DNA of 42,946 nt from an uncultured Acidobacteriota bacterium (GCA_903873705.1 CAIQPK010000065.1:1-42946), one strand, 5' to 3'; positions 17,287-25,760 are shown, counted from the stretch's first letter. Numbers and translations are program-made. The notes: a model not told the origin generated them from the sequence alone.

Positions 17287-17789
17287 CCAGTTTTTTTCGC
17301 GTTCTGAGGCTGTTCTCGCTGGTCGCCTGGGTCGGTGGATTAATATTTTTCGTCGTTGCGGTCACGCGTGTGGCGTTTGAAACCATGCCGGATGCCCATA
17401 CGGCCGGCATCATTGTCCGTGGAACACTGGTAGCGCTGCACCATATTGGCTTCATCGCCGGATTGATCTACCTGATCTCGACATTGACGCTCATCGCCAC
17501 CCAGCGCGACAGCCACCTTGCGCGAGCGGTCGAGGTGCTGATCGTGATCGTCATGATGGCCGTTACGGGGTACTCGCACTTCTCTGTCCTGCCCCGCATG
17601 GAAACAGATCGCCTGACGCTGGGCGGCAACGTCGATGTGGCACCGGCAGATGCGCCGGCGCGAACCCACTTTGAGCGACTCCACAAAGTGAGCGTCAAGC
17701 TCGAGGGCACCGTCTTGATCGGCGGCCTGTTGCTGGTTTGCCTCTCTCCGCTGCCCCGCCGCGACGACCTGGACCGCGTCATCTTCTAA
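17283..17789 (+). CDS. DUF4149 (TMEM205-like) membrane protein
   Basis: The 168 residues have four hydrophobic segments; the N-terminus FFRVLRLFSLVAWVGGLIFF is characteristic, followed by a conserved ALHHIGFIAG segment and a FERLHKVSVKLEG motif before the last helix. The family's biochemical role is unknown. The start overlaps the preceding stop in ATGA, so the two are translationally coupled. The gene ends nine bases from the convergent VWFA gene. Confidence 0.82.
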   Translation: MTSFFRVLRLFSLVAWVGGLIFFVVAVTRVAFETMPDAHTAGIIVRGTLVALHHIGFIAGLIYLISTLTLIATQRDSHLARAVEVLIVIVMMAVTGYSHFSVLPRMETDRLTLGGNVDVAPADAPARTHFERLHKVSVKLEGTVLIGGLLLVCLSPLPRRDDLDRVIF

Positions 17790-17798
17790 GCGATATGC

Positions 17799-18959
17799 CT
17801 ACTCTACCGGGAGCTTCGCGTTGTAGCCATCGCGGGCGATGATCGAATACTTCAACTGCTTGCCCTTCTCATCGACCATCTTCAGCGGTTTGCCTTCGTT
17901 GTCAACCAGCAGAACCTTGATCTTGCGGAACGAACCATCATTTACAGCGTTCGTTGGCCGGTAGGTCAGGATGTACTGGTTGCGGATCGAGTCATTGATC
18001 TGCGAAAAGATATCCGGGAGTTGGCCCTGGAAGATGGGTTGGAAGCTGAGGCCGCCGGTCATGGCGGCAAACGTCTTCATCTGGTTGTCTGCCTGGAGGT
18101 AGTCGAGACGTGCGGGACCATCCATCCCGCCACGGGTGTCGGACATCTGCCGCATCATGCCTCCCGTGCTGATGGTGAAGATGGTGACATTGGGTGTCGC
18201 TTTTACCTTGGCCAGGATCTTGTCCAGTGTCAGCTTGGAGAAGGTGTCGCGGCCGCTTGAAATGAGCACCACATACTTGCGCCCCTCGATGCGGGTCATG
18301 CGATCGAGCGTTTCGTATAGGGCGTCGAACTCATTGGTATCGGTGAACGCAGGCAGTTGAAGCGAATTCACCGCATCATAAATCAGGTCCTTGTTGTTGG
18401 TGAAATCGGTCAGGATATGCGTGCGTATGTCATAAGTCACGACCGCGACGTAATCCTCTGGCTTGAGCGTGCGTAAGAATGTCGCCGAGGCATTGAGCAT
18501 GTCCTGGGTGAAGGGCGTGGTCGGGTAGGGGTAAAACGGCGGCGGCGCCGCGAACTCCAGCAACATGACGGCGGTGATGGGCGTCTGTGCAATGCGAATG
18601 CTTTGCACTCGCTGCTGTACACCATCTTCCAAGACGAGGAAGTTGTCGGCTTTAAGGCCCGGGACGAACTGGTGGGTCTTATCGAGAACCACGTTCACGT
18701 TCAGATTCACGATAGGGACATCGACCCTGAGGGAGAAGATTTCACCGTCGGGATTTTTTACTTTTTCCTCGGCAGGAGCGGGAGGGGCCACCTCGGTCGG
18801 CTCCTTCTTTCTGGGGACGTCGATCTGGTTAGTGCTCGTGGGGCCTTGATCGTCGGTGGCGGGCGGTTCGGGTGCGGGTTTCTGCTGGCTCCAGCCGCGA
18901 GCCGGTGCAAGGAGCACCAGGAAAACAGCGGCGAGGGTAAATCGCTTGATCGGCATCAT
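17799..18959 (-). CDS. Secreted VWFA-related protein of the acidobacterial type
   Basis: ATG at 18959 has GGAG about ten bases upstream; the longer ATG at 18986 precedes the signal peptide with extra charged residues. The 386-residue product has a signal peptide ending near GWSQQ, a Pro/Glu linker, and a VWA-like domain with VPIVNLNVNVVLDKTHQFVP, GLKADNFLVLEDGVQQ and YVVLISSGRDTFSK. This order matches the VWFA-related Acidobacterial domain. Where a MIDAS DxSxS is expected, the sequence is VMLLEFAAPPPF, so metal-dependent ligand binding is probably lost. The C-terminal part contains QYILTYRPTN, common to this family. Confidence 0.85.
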   Translation of the reverse strand: MMPIKRFTLAAVFLVLLAPARGWSQQKPAPEPPATDDQGPTSTNQIDVPRKKEPTEVAPPAPAEEKVKNPDGEIFSLRVDVPIVNLNVNVVLDKTHQFVPGLKADNFLVLEDGVQQRVQSIRIAQTPITAVMLLEFAAPPPFYPYPTTPFTQDMLNASATFLRTLKPEDYVAVVTYDIRTHILTDFTNNKDLIYDAVNSLQLPAFTDTNEFDALYETLDRMTRIEGRKYVVLISSGRDTFSKLTLDKILAKVKATPNVTIFTISTGGMMRQMSDTRGGMDGPARLDYLQADNQMKTFAAMTGGLSFQPIFQGQLPDIFSQINDSIRNQYILTYRPTNAVNDGSFRKIKVLLVDNEGKPLKMVDEKGKQLKYSIIARDGYNAKLPVE

Positions 18960-19286
18960 GGAACAACGCTCCTGCAACAGTCTCACATGGTTAGACGGAA
19001 CACACTACCTGAGGGACTACCGGGCGAGATTCCGAGGGTTTTTGAAACGACCGGCTTAATCACAATGGGCCGCTGGGGGGTGCCAGCGGCCACATTGCTT
19101 TCAAATGGCGCCTCCTATCAAGGGATGCGACCGGTGGGGGGTCGACCCGACCAGAGGCGCCTGTAAATTATCTCACGAACTGCTTTTTTCGCATCCAATC
19201 TGATTGATAAAAATCTTCGTTATAACCTCAAAGGTAGAACCGTCCCAGTGAGCACCCCAAAAGAGACGGTAAAGGGAACACGATTC
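18960..19286. other. Intergenic region with two strong inverted repeats
   Basis: It holds a 9-bp GC hairpin, GGCCGCTGG/CCAGCGGCC (19068-19091), and a larger inverted repeat, GGCGCCTC (19107-19114) with GAGGCGCC (19154-19161), enclosing the palindrome GGGTCGACCC. An A/T-rich stretch follows (about 19165-19225). No coding sequence is supported. Confidence 0.6.
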
Positions 19287-20294
19287 ATGTCTGAATTTCA
19301 CGGTCTGGCCACACATGCAGCAGGTGCAGAACTTCTCTCCTACAAGTACGACCCGGGTGAACTGGGGCCACAGGAAGTCACGGTCAAGATTTCGCACTGC
19401 GGGGTCTGCCACTCGGATGTTCACCTGATCGATAACGACTGGGGGATGAGTAAGTATCCCTTCATACCGGGGCATGAGATCGTGGGCGCTGTCGTTGCGG
19501 TGGGTTCTGGTGTCAAGGACCTGAAGATGGGTGACCGTGTTGGCATCGGCTGGCAGGCCGATTCCTGCGGAGTCTGCGAGTGGTGCCGGCGCGGTGAGGA
19601 ACACCTGTGTGCCCAGTCGCAGCCGACGTGCATCGGGCGGAATGGGGGTTATGCGGATTACATACGGGTGAACTCCCGGTTTGCGATCCCGGTTCCCGAG
19701 GTGCTGGAGAGTGAGAATGTCGCTCCCCTGCTGTGCGGCGGGATTACCGTCTATGCTCCGCTGCGGAACCACCTGGCTCGGCCGTCGTCGCGGGTGGGCG
19801 TGATCGGCATTGGCGGGCTGGGACACATGGGCTTGCAGTTCGCCAAGGCGTTCGGTTGCGAGGTGACGGCGTTTTCGACCTCCAAGGACAAGGAAGCGGA
19901 GGCACTCTCGCTGGGAGCGCATAACTTCGTCAATACCCGGGATACCGGGGCGCTGAAGAAGGTGGCGGGAAGCTTCGACCTGATCCTGCAGACGGCTTCG
20001 ACGGACCAGGATTTCCAGGGTTTCGTGGGTGCGCTTCGGCCTAAGGGGACGCTGGTGGTACTGGGTGCTTCGCCTTCGCCGCTGTCGGTCTCCGGGTTCA
20101 GCCTGATTAGTGGGCAGAAGGCGGTTGCAGGGAGTCCGACGGGAAGCCCGAGCGATCTGCACGAGATGCTGGATGTGGCAGCTCGGCACGGGATCAAAGC
20201 GATGACGGAGAAGTTCGCGATGAAGGATGCGAATAAGGCGATTGCCCGGGTGAAGAAGAACCAGGTGCGGTATCGGGCGGTGCTGGCTAACTAG
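19287..20294 (+). CDS. Zinc-dependent NAD(P) alcohol dehydrogenase (cinnamyl-alcohol/YahK type)
   Basis: This medium-chain dehydrogenase oxidises alcohols or reduces aldehydes. ATG at 19287 has AAAGGGA nine bases before it, so it is preferred over the in-frame GTG at 19248. Motifs present are the catalytic zinc site SHCGVCHSDVHL and PGHEIVG, the structural zinc site with four Cys in DSCGVCEWCRRGEEHLC, and the Rossmann signature GIGGLGHMG. The order and length (335 residues) fit the CAD/YahK subgroup. It is followed by repeat family 2 and a strong terminator, so probably transcribed alone. Confidence 0.9.
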   Translation: MSEFHGLATHAAGAELLSYKYDPGELGPQEVTVKISHCGVCHSDVHLIDNDWGMSKYPFIPGHEIVGAVVAVGSGVKDLKMGDRVGIGWQADSCGVCEWCRRGEEHLCAQSQPTCIGRNGGYADYIRVNSRFAIPVPEVLESENVAPLLCGGITVYAPLRNHLARPSSRVGVIGIGGLGHMGLQFAKAFGCEVTAFSTSKDKEAEALSLGAHNFVNTRDTGALKKVAGSFDLILQTASTDQDFQGFVGALRPKGTLVVLGASPSPLSVSGFSLISGQKAVAGSPTGSPSDLHEMLDVAARHGIKAMTEKFAMKDANKAIARVKKNQVRYRAVLAN

Positions 20295-20295
20295 G

Positions 20296-20358
20296 GTGCC
20301 CCCCAGACCCGATCTGCAAAGTCTCTGATTCTATTGGGTGAGGTCTGGTGAGACCTCG
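20296..20358 (+). repeat. Dispersed repeat family 2, copy 2
   Basis: It contains GATCTGCAAAGTCTCTGATT, then CTATTG, and ends in the hairpin GAGGTCTGGTGAGACCTC. It is the reverse-orientation partner of 5402-5464 and sits immediately after the dehydrogenase stop codon. Confidence 0.85.
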
Positions 20359-20381
20359 CGACTTTTCAAAGAGCGAATGAG

Positions 20382-20412
20382 AAGAGCCCGGCAAAATGCC
20401 GGGCTCTTCTGC
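20382..20412 (+). terminator. Strong terminator after the alcohol dehydrogenase gene
   Basis: AAGAGCCCGGCA (20382-20393) pairs perfectly with TGCCGGGCTCTT (20397-20408) around an AAA loop, then TCTGC. Confidence 0.85.
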
Positions 20413-20480
20413 TGCTGGTTTCAGTTTATATGGGGTGTCAAGGGCTGAGGCCCGGGGCGACCGCAGAAGCAAGGGCAATG

Positions 20481-20536
20481 GCGTTTCACGCAAAGGACGC
20501 GAAGGGGAAGGCACGCAAAGGGCGCGAAGGTTTCGG
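20481..20536 (+). repeat. Dispersed repeat family 1, copy B
   Basis: GCGTTTCACGCAAAGGACGC, GAAGGGGAAGGCACGCAAAG and GGCGCGAAGGTTTCGG. The copy is internally repetitive, with the unit CACGCAAAG-G-CGCGAAGG occurring twice. Confidence 0.85.
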
Positions 20537-20628
20537 TGGTAGGGTCGCGAGTTCTCATGGAAACTCCGATTTCTACGTGCGATGACTCTTCTCCAAGCCA
20601 GGGTGCGCTGGGATTGTACGGCTCCGAA

Positions 20629-20670
20629 CTGCGGGTCTCTCCACTGCGCTGCGCTCCGGTCGAGATGACA
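20629..20670 (-). repeat. Dispersed repeat of the TCATCTCGACCGGAGCGCAG type
   Basis: The minus strand reads GTCATCTCGACCGGAGCGCA then GCGCAGTGGAGAGACCCGC. Such stretches are widespread intergenic elements in environmental genomes. Only one copy is visible here. Confidence 0.5.
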
Positions 20671-20735
20671 AGGTTGAGGTGGTTCGGCCGAGGTGACGAG
20701 CGCCCGGGGTGATGACGACGGGTATGCTGGTGCTG

Positions 20736-22043
20736 ATGCGATTTGAGCTCTTTATTGCAGCACGGTATCTGCGGGCGCGGCGGCGGCAGGCTGTGGTGGG
20801 ATTCATTACGGCGATTTCTGTGGTGGGGGTGGCGGCGGGGGTGGCGGCGCTGATTATTGCGCTGGCGATTACTACGGGGATGCGGCGGGACCTGCAGGAG
20901 CGGCTGGTGGGGGCTACGGCGCATGTGGAGCTGCTGCGGACGGCGGGGGATGGGATTCGGGATTGGCGACCGCTGATGGCGCGCGTGGGGAAGGTGCCGC
21001 ATGTGGTGGCGGTGGCTCCGGGGCTCTATGGGCAGGTGTTGATTTCGCGGGGGCCGCGGTCGGGTGGGGCGCTGGTCAAGGGGATTGTGCCGGGAGATGA
21101 GCGGAAGGTGGGGGAGTTGCTGGGGTCGGTTACGGTGGGTTCGGCGGACGAGCTGGCGCCCGAGATAAGTCGACCAGCTTGCGACACTCCCGATGCAGCT
21201 CACTCCTGCGTGATCGCTCCAGTTCCCTTTTCAACTGGAACACCCGCTTACACGCCTCCCATTGTCATTGGGAATGAGTTGGCTTGGAATTTGGGGGCAC
21301 AGGTGGGGGACTCGATCCTGGTGACCAGTCCGCAGGGGGATTTGACGCCGCTGGGGTTGGTGCCTCGGTATCAGCGGGCGCGGGTAGTGGGGATTTTTGC
21401 TTCGGGGTTTTATCAGTACGACTCGAGTTATGCGTTTATGCGGTTGAGCGATGCGCAGCGGCTGTTTTCGGAGCCGGATTTGATTTCGGTGGTGAGCTTC
21501 CGGATTGATGATTTGTATAAGGCTGCTGAGGTGGGTAAAGCGATTGAAGCGGTGGCGGGGCCGGGGTTTCAGACTACGAACTGGATGGAGCAGAACCGGG
21601 AGCTGTTTCGGGCGCTGAAGCTGGAGCAGGTGGTGACGTTTATTGTGCTGGCGCTGATTGTGGTGGTGGCGGCACTGAATATTCTGATCGCGCTGAGCAT
21701 GATGGTGATGGAGAAGACGCGGGACATTGCGGTGATGATGAGCTTTGGGGTGTCGGATGCGCAGGTGCGGCGGATTTTTATGCTGCAGGGGCTGCTGATT
21801 TCGACGATTGGAACGGTGCTGGGGATCGTGGTGGGGTATGGGGCCAGTGTGGCGGGGTCGCACTTCCGGTTTATTCGGCTGGATGCGAGTGTTTATTCGA
21901 TTGATTATTTGCCGTTTGCGCCGCGGCTGGTGGATGCTCTGGTGGTGGCGGGGGTGTCGCTGGGGGTGGCGTTGCTGGCGACGGTTTATCCGGCGCGGTC
22001 GGCGGCGCGGGTGTTGCCGGCGGAGGCGTTGCGGTACGAGTAG
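20736..22043 (+). CDS. LolC/LolE-type lipoprotein-releasing ABC permease
   Basis: LolCDE extracts mature lipoproteins from the inner membrane and hands them to LolA. The protein (about 435 residues from ATG 20736, MRFELFIAARYLRARRRQAV) has an N-terminal helix (FITAISVVGVAAGVAALIIA), a large periplasmic domain, and three C-terminal helices including VVTFIVLALIVVVAALNILI and TRDIAVMMSFGVSDAQVRRI, the coupling region. Upstream in-frame ATG codons at 20709-20724 exist, but homology begins at MRFE. Codons 21165-21262 (EISRPACDTPDAAHSCVIAP and following) differ in base use from the G-ending codons around them and look like an insert in the periplasmic domain. The LolD ATPase is at 23562. Confidence 0.9.
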   Translation: MRFELFIAARYLRARRRQAVVGFITAISVVGVAAGVAALIIALAITTGMRRDLQERLVGATAHVELLRTAGDGIRDWRPLMARVGKVPHVVAVAPGLYGQVLISRGPRSGGALVKGIVPGDERKVGELLGSVTVGSADELAPEISRPACDTPDAAHSCVIAPVPFSTGTPAYTPPIVIGNELAWNLGAQVGDSILVTSPQGDLTPLGLVPRYQRARVVGIFASGFYQYDSSYAFMRLSDAQRLFSEPDLISVVSFRIDDLYKAAEVGKAIEAVAGPGFQTTNWMEQNRELFRALKLEQVVTFIVLALIVVVAALNILIALSMMVMEKTRDIAVMMSFGVSDAQVRRIFMLQGLLISTIGTVLGIVVGYGASVAGSHFRFIRLDASVYSIDYLPFAPRLVDALVVAGVSLGVALLATVYPARSAARVLPAEALRYE

Positions 22044-22191
22044 GTGGCTGCGGGGGAGTGGGCTGCCATGGGGTTCAGGGGCGCTCCGGAATGTGTGACG
22101 GGGGTGGTTTGGCTTCGTCTTGTGTTAAGGTTGGTTCATCTTTTGCATCGCGGGCCTTTATGTATCTCTGACTGACAGGGGGAACCCGCGG

Positions 22192-22941
22192 GTGCGTATT
22201 CATACAACAGCAACCTGGCCTGCGCGCGACGATCGCCGGGCGGCTCTGGTTTGGCTTGCACTGTTCTGGATATTTGTGGTCGTTGGCTTCGGCTTCGATC
22301 TGCACAACTATCTGCATGAGACGCCTGCGGTACCGATTATTGTGCACGTGCATGCCATTGCGACCACGCTCTGGCTGCTGACGGCCACCGCGCTGGTGCT
22401 GCTGGTGGAAACGGGCAACGTGGGGCTGCATCGGCGATTGGGCTGGTTTGCGGCGGGCTATGCGGCGCTTGTGCTGGTGATCGCGCCGTGGTCGGAGCTG
22501 AGCTGGCAGGCTTTGAATCTGCATACTCCGGGGACGCTGCCGCCTGAATTTCTTTCGATCGCGTTCAGCGCGGTGGTCTGTATGGCGGTGCTGCTGCCGT
22601 GGGGCGTGAGGCTGCGGCGGAACTCGGCGGCGCATCGCCGGGTGCTGATCCTGGCGACGATCTGCATCAGCGATGCGGGGTTTTCGCGGATGGTGAGCCT
22701 GGTTCTGCCGGCGCCGACGAGCTTCCTGGGGACCTACATGTTTTACGAGGGCGGAACGGTGCTGCTGATCGCGCTGATGTTCCTTTGGGACTGGAAAAAG
22801 GACCGGGTAATGAGCCAGTTTCTGTGGGCGGCGGCGCTGATTGTCGGCGTGGGCCTGGCAGCGGTTGCGCTGTACTTCAACCCTACGTGGCAAGGGATTT
22901 CACACGCATGGCTGGTGAGCTGGGCGCGGCACATGCTGTAA
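22192..22941 (+). CDS. Polytopic membrane protein, unknown function
   Basis: The start is GTG at 22192. The 249-residue protein has about seven hydrophobic segments. A recognisable pattern is VHVHAIATTLWLLTATALVL, then ETGNVGLHRRLGWFAAGYA, where paired His residues in adjacent helices recall b-type-cytochrome-like families, but no heme site can be claimed. It lies between the two parts of the Lol transporter. Confidence 0.72.
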   Translation: MRIHTTATWPARDDRRAALVWLALFWIFVVVGFGFDLHNYLHETPAVPIIVHVHAIATTLWLLTATALVLLVETGNVGLHRRLGWFAAGYAALVLVIAPWSELSWQALNLHTPGTLPPEFLSIAFSAVVCMAVLLPWGVRLRRNSAAHRRVLILATICISDAGFSRMVSLVLPAPTSFLGTYMFYEGGTVLLIALMFLWDWKKDRVMSQFLWAAALIVGVGLAAVALYFNPTWQGISHAWLVSWARHML

Positions 22942-22995
22942 GGCCGGGTGGAGACGCGACTGGGTTGGGCGATTTCGTTTAAAATCGCGAACACG

Positions 22996-23562
22996 ATGGC
23001 ACAACGACTCCGCTACGCCGAACTCGCTCCCGATGGGATTGCCGCGCTGCGGCAGGTTGAACATTACTTGAATACGGGGACGGCGCTTTCGCCGGTACTG
23101 CTGGAGCTGGTCCGGCTGCGGGCTTCTACGCTGAATGGGTGTGATTTTTGTCTGCATATGCACCAGGCTGAGCTGCGGAAACACCATGAGCCGGAGAGCC
23201 GAATTGAGGCGGTGGCGGACTGGCATGCCTCGGATGCGTTTACGCCGCGGGAGCAGGCGGCACTGGCTTATACGGATGCGGTGACCAATGTGCAGGAGGG
23301 TCATGTCGACGATGGGGTTTATGCGGCCGTGGGCGGGTTTTTCAGTGGGAAAGAACTGGTTGATCTGACGATGGCGATTGCGATGATCAATGCGTGGAAC
23401 CGGCTGGCGATTCCGTTCCGGCTGGAGTGGGATCCGAAGAAAGCGGCGCCGATGACAAAGAGCGTTGAGTCAGGTTCGGGCGGTGAGCCGGCGGCGTTGA
23501 ATCATGGGGGCGTGATGGTGTCGGCTGTGGGGGACGACGGTGGAAAGGTGGCGGAGGAGTAG
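22996..23562 (+). CDS. Carboxymuconolactone decarboxylase/AhpD-like protein
   Basis: ATG 22996 opens MAQRLRYAELAPDGIAALRQ, where family similarity begins; the in-frame GTG at 22948 would add 16 dissimilar residues. The 188-residue protein contains the AhpD-type redox site NGCDFCLHMH (CxxC with a following His) and the helical core PREQAALAYTDAVTNVQEGH. These proteins commonly act as peroxidase reductants or carboxymuconolactone-like enzymes. A Gly/Ser/Val-rich tail of about 30 residues beyond the core is unusual. It overlaps the lolD start by one base. Confidence 0.85.
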   Translation: MAQRLRYAELAPDGIAALRQVEHYLNTGTALSPVLLELVRLRASTLNGCDFCLHMHQAELRKHHEPESRIEAVADWHASDAFTPREQAALAYTDAVTNVQEGHVDDGVYAAVGGFFSGKELVDLTMAIAMINAWNRLAIPFRLEWDPKKAAPMTKSVESGSGGEPAALNHGGVMVSAVGDDGGKVAEE

Positions 23563-24254
23563 TGGGCGCTGAGCCCGTATTAAGGGCGGTAGGGTTGGAG
23601 AAGACGTATCCACCGCTGACGGCGGGGGGTGCGGGGCTGCGGCTGTTCCGCGATTTGAACCTGACGGTAAGTGCGGGGGAGATGGTGGCGGTGGTGGGGG
23701 CGTCGGGTTCCGGGAAGAGCTCGCTGCTGCACTTGCTGGCGGCGCTGGACCGGCCGACGGCGGGGGAGGTTTGGTGCGGTGAGATAGAGGTGACGGCGCT
23801 GGCGGCGAAAGCGGCAGCGGCTTATCGGAATCGTGAGATGGGGTATGTATGGCAGTTCCACTATCTGCTGCCGGAGTTTACGGCGGTGGAGAATGTGGCG
23901 ATGCCGCTGCTGGGTCGGGGGGTGGTGCATGGGGATGCGCTGCGGCGGGCGGCAGTGTGGCTGGAGCGGGTGGGGCTGGGGGAGCGGGCGGAGAATCGGT
24001 CGGGGGAGCTATCCGGCGGAGAGCAGCAGAGGGTGTCTTTGGCGCGGGCGCTGGTGACGGAGCCGAAGCTGTTGCTGGCCGATGAGCCGACGGGAGACCT
24101 GGATGGAGCTACTGCGGATGCGGTATTTGAGTTGATTCGGAGGCTGCATCGGGAGCAGGGGTTGGCGAGTGTGTTGGTGACGCACAATATGGAGTTTGCG
24201 GGGCGGTGCGATCGGGTGTTGCGGTTGAAGGATGGTCAACTGGCGCCAGCGTGA
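23562..24254 (+). CDS. lolD: LolD-type lipoprotein-releasing ABC ATPase
   Basis: The start is GTG at 23562, overlapping the previous TAG by one base. The 230 residues show Walker A GASGSGKSS (46-54), the Q-loop region VWQFHYLLPEFTAVENV, the signature LSGGEQQRVSLARAL, Walker B LLLADEPTGDLD and the switch His in LVTHN. The LLPEFTAVENVAMPLL stretch is typical of LolD within the MacB-like subfamily. It powers the permease at 20736. Two genes separate the subunits. Confidence 0.93.
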   Translation: MGAEPVLRAVGLEKTYPPLTAGGAGLRLFRDLNLTVSAGEMVAVVGASGSGKSSLLHLLAALDRPTAGEVWCGEIEVTALAAKAAAAYRNREMGYVWQFHYLLPEFTAVENVAMPLLGRGVVHGDALRRAAVWLERVGLGERAENRSGELSGGEQQRVSLARALVTEPKLLLADEPTGDLDGATADAVFELIRRLHREQGLASVLVTHNMEFAGRCDRVLRLKDGQLAPA

Positions 24255-24312
24255 GGGGTGGTGTCGTGCGCGCGGGTGCGGCTGCCTTATAGTTGAGGTC
24301 TAGGAGAAATTA

Positions 24313-25521
24313 ATGTCGGGTCAGACACAAGCGGCTCCTCGCGCATTGAGCCGCATCGGCGGCATGTTTCGCGGTGGATGGCGCGAGCTCACGACGCCGG
24401 CGGAGAAGCGGAACCCGTTTCTGGATGGACTGCGGACGATTGCGGTTCTGCTGGTGGTGAACGGGCACTCGGCGCACGGCATTGTGGCCTCGTTCGGGGA
24501 GAACGCGTACACGCGCTTCCCGCTGACGTCGGCAGGATGGATGGGGGTCGATCTGTTTTTTGTGCTGAGCGGGTTTTTTATCGGCGGGCAGCTTTGGCGG
24601 GAGCTTTCGAAGTCGGAGACGATTCACTTTGGGCGGTTCATGATCCGGCGCGGGTTGCGCATCTGGCCGCTGTACTTCCTGGTGCTGGTGGCGATGATCT
24701 TTATCTACCCTGAGATTGCGACGCTGCGGCACTACGGTTGGACCGATGCGGTGTTTATTACGAACTACCTGAAAGACCCGACGGGGCTGGTGAACGGCAG
24801 CTGGTCGCTGTGCTCGGAGGAGCAGTTCTACATCATTGCGCCGCTGCTGCTGCTGGCGGTTGGGAAGCGGTCGGCGAGGATGTGGCGGTGGCTGCTGGGG
24901 TCGTTGATGGGGGCTGAGCTGGCGTTTCGGGTGTTCAAGTTCTACTAGCTTACCGGGCATCTTTTTGCGCGGAATCCGGACGCGATGCAGGTGCTGTACT
25001 TCCCTCTTCATACGCACTCGGACAGCCTGATTCTGGGGCTGTTGATCGCGAACCTGGTGGGGTATGGCGAGAAGGTGAAGAGCCGGGCGCTGCCGTGGAT
25101 ATGCATGGCTGTGGGTGTGTTGTTTCTAGGGTGTGCGGCGAAGATGCATATGGAGTATTTGAATTTCGAGGGGCTGGCGTTCTTTTTCGGCGGGATGGTG
25201 TGGCTGAGCACGCAGCGAGAGATTCGGGTTTTCGATGCACCGATTTTCTACGTGATTTCGCGGCTGTCGTTTGGGATGTACCTGAACCACGAGTGCATTG
25301 AGTGGGCTACGCAGCACCGGTTGATTGCGGGGCTGGGGTTGACGCACCTGGGGGGATCGGGGGCTGGGGTGGTGTCGTTTGCGCTGCTGGCGGTGATGTC
25401 GGCGGGGCTGTCGGCGGTGACGTTCTGCCTGGTGGAGCATCCGTTCCTGGTACTACGGACGGCGGTGCTGGGACGGAAACTGGTGCAGGCGGGAGATGCT
25501 CCGCCGCTGGTGGCGCACTAG
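24313..25521 (+). pseudogene. Acyltransferase family 3 (OafA/YrhL-like), interrupted by an in-frame TAG
   Basis: A single reading frame from ATG 24313 to 25521 encodes an integral-membrane acyltransferase of about 402 residues, but codon 212 (24946-24948) is TAG. The first part contains FLDGLRTIAVLLVVNGHSAH (catalytic His), GWMGVDLFFVLSGFFIGG and NGSWSLCSEEQFYI. The second part, in the same frame with no frameshift, holds FPLHTHSDSLILGLLIANL and helices through FCLVEHPFL. Flanking codons (VFKFY-stop-LTGHLFARN) suggest a point mutation of a sense codon. Intact enzymes O-acylate surface sugars. Alternatives are a sequencing error or stop readthrough. Confidence 0.85.
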
Positions 25522-25760
25522 CCGCGGGGGCACGGTTTGGGGAGGATTTGCGACCGATTTCCCACAGGTGCGTCCAATTAGCGCACGTTGTATCCACTGC
25601 GGTTCCCACAGTTTGGGCCGGGACGGATACACTGGGTGTAACTCTCTGGCTGCTGACTCTCCGGCACTCAGTTCTTTCCGCCGCAGACGAGCGCGGCGGC
25701 GGCCCACGTTAATAGCCCTTCGCTCGCTACGGCGGCGGGGGTGCAGTTCGAAGGGGGAGC
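25522..25760. other. Upstream region of clpC
   Basis: This 239-base leader contains an inverted repeat, GTGCG-n9-CGCAC (about 25568-25586), and a TACACT (25628) without a well-placed -35 partner. No CIRCE element (TTAGCACTC-n9-GAGTGCTAA) or CtsR-type heptad repeat is seen. Confidence 0.4.

Larger units (their letters stand above)
20295..20735. other. Repeat-dense intergenic region
   Basis: The 440-base gap holds in order: repeat family 2 copy 2, the terminator of the dehydrogenase gene, repeat family 1 copy B, and a third dispersed element (20629-20670, minus strand) of the TCATCTCGACCGGAGCGCAG type. No gene is supported. Confidence 0.7.

Noticed and set aside
19204-19226. TTGATA and TATAAC upstream of the alcohol dehydrogenase gene as a promoter
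   Set aside because: The spacer is 11 bases, too short for a sigma-70 promoter.
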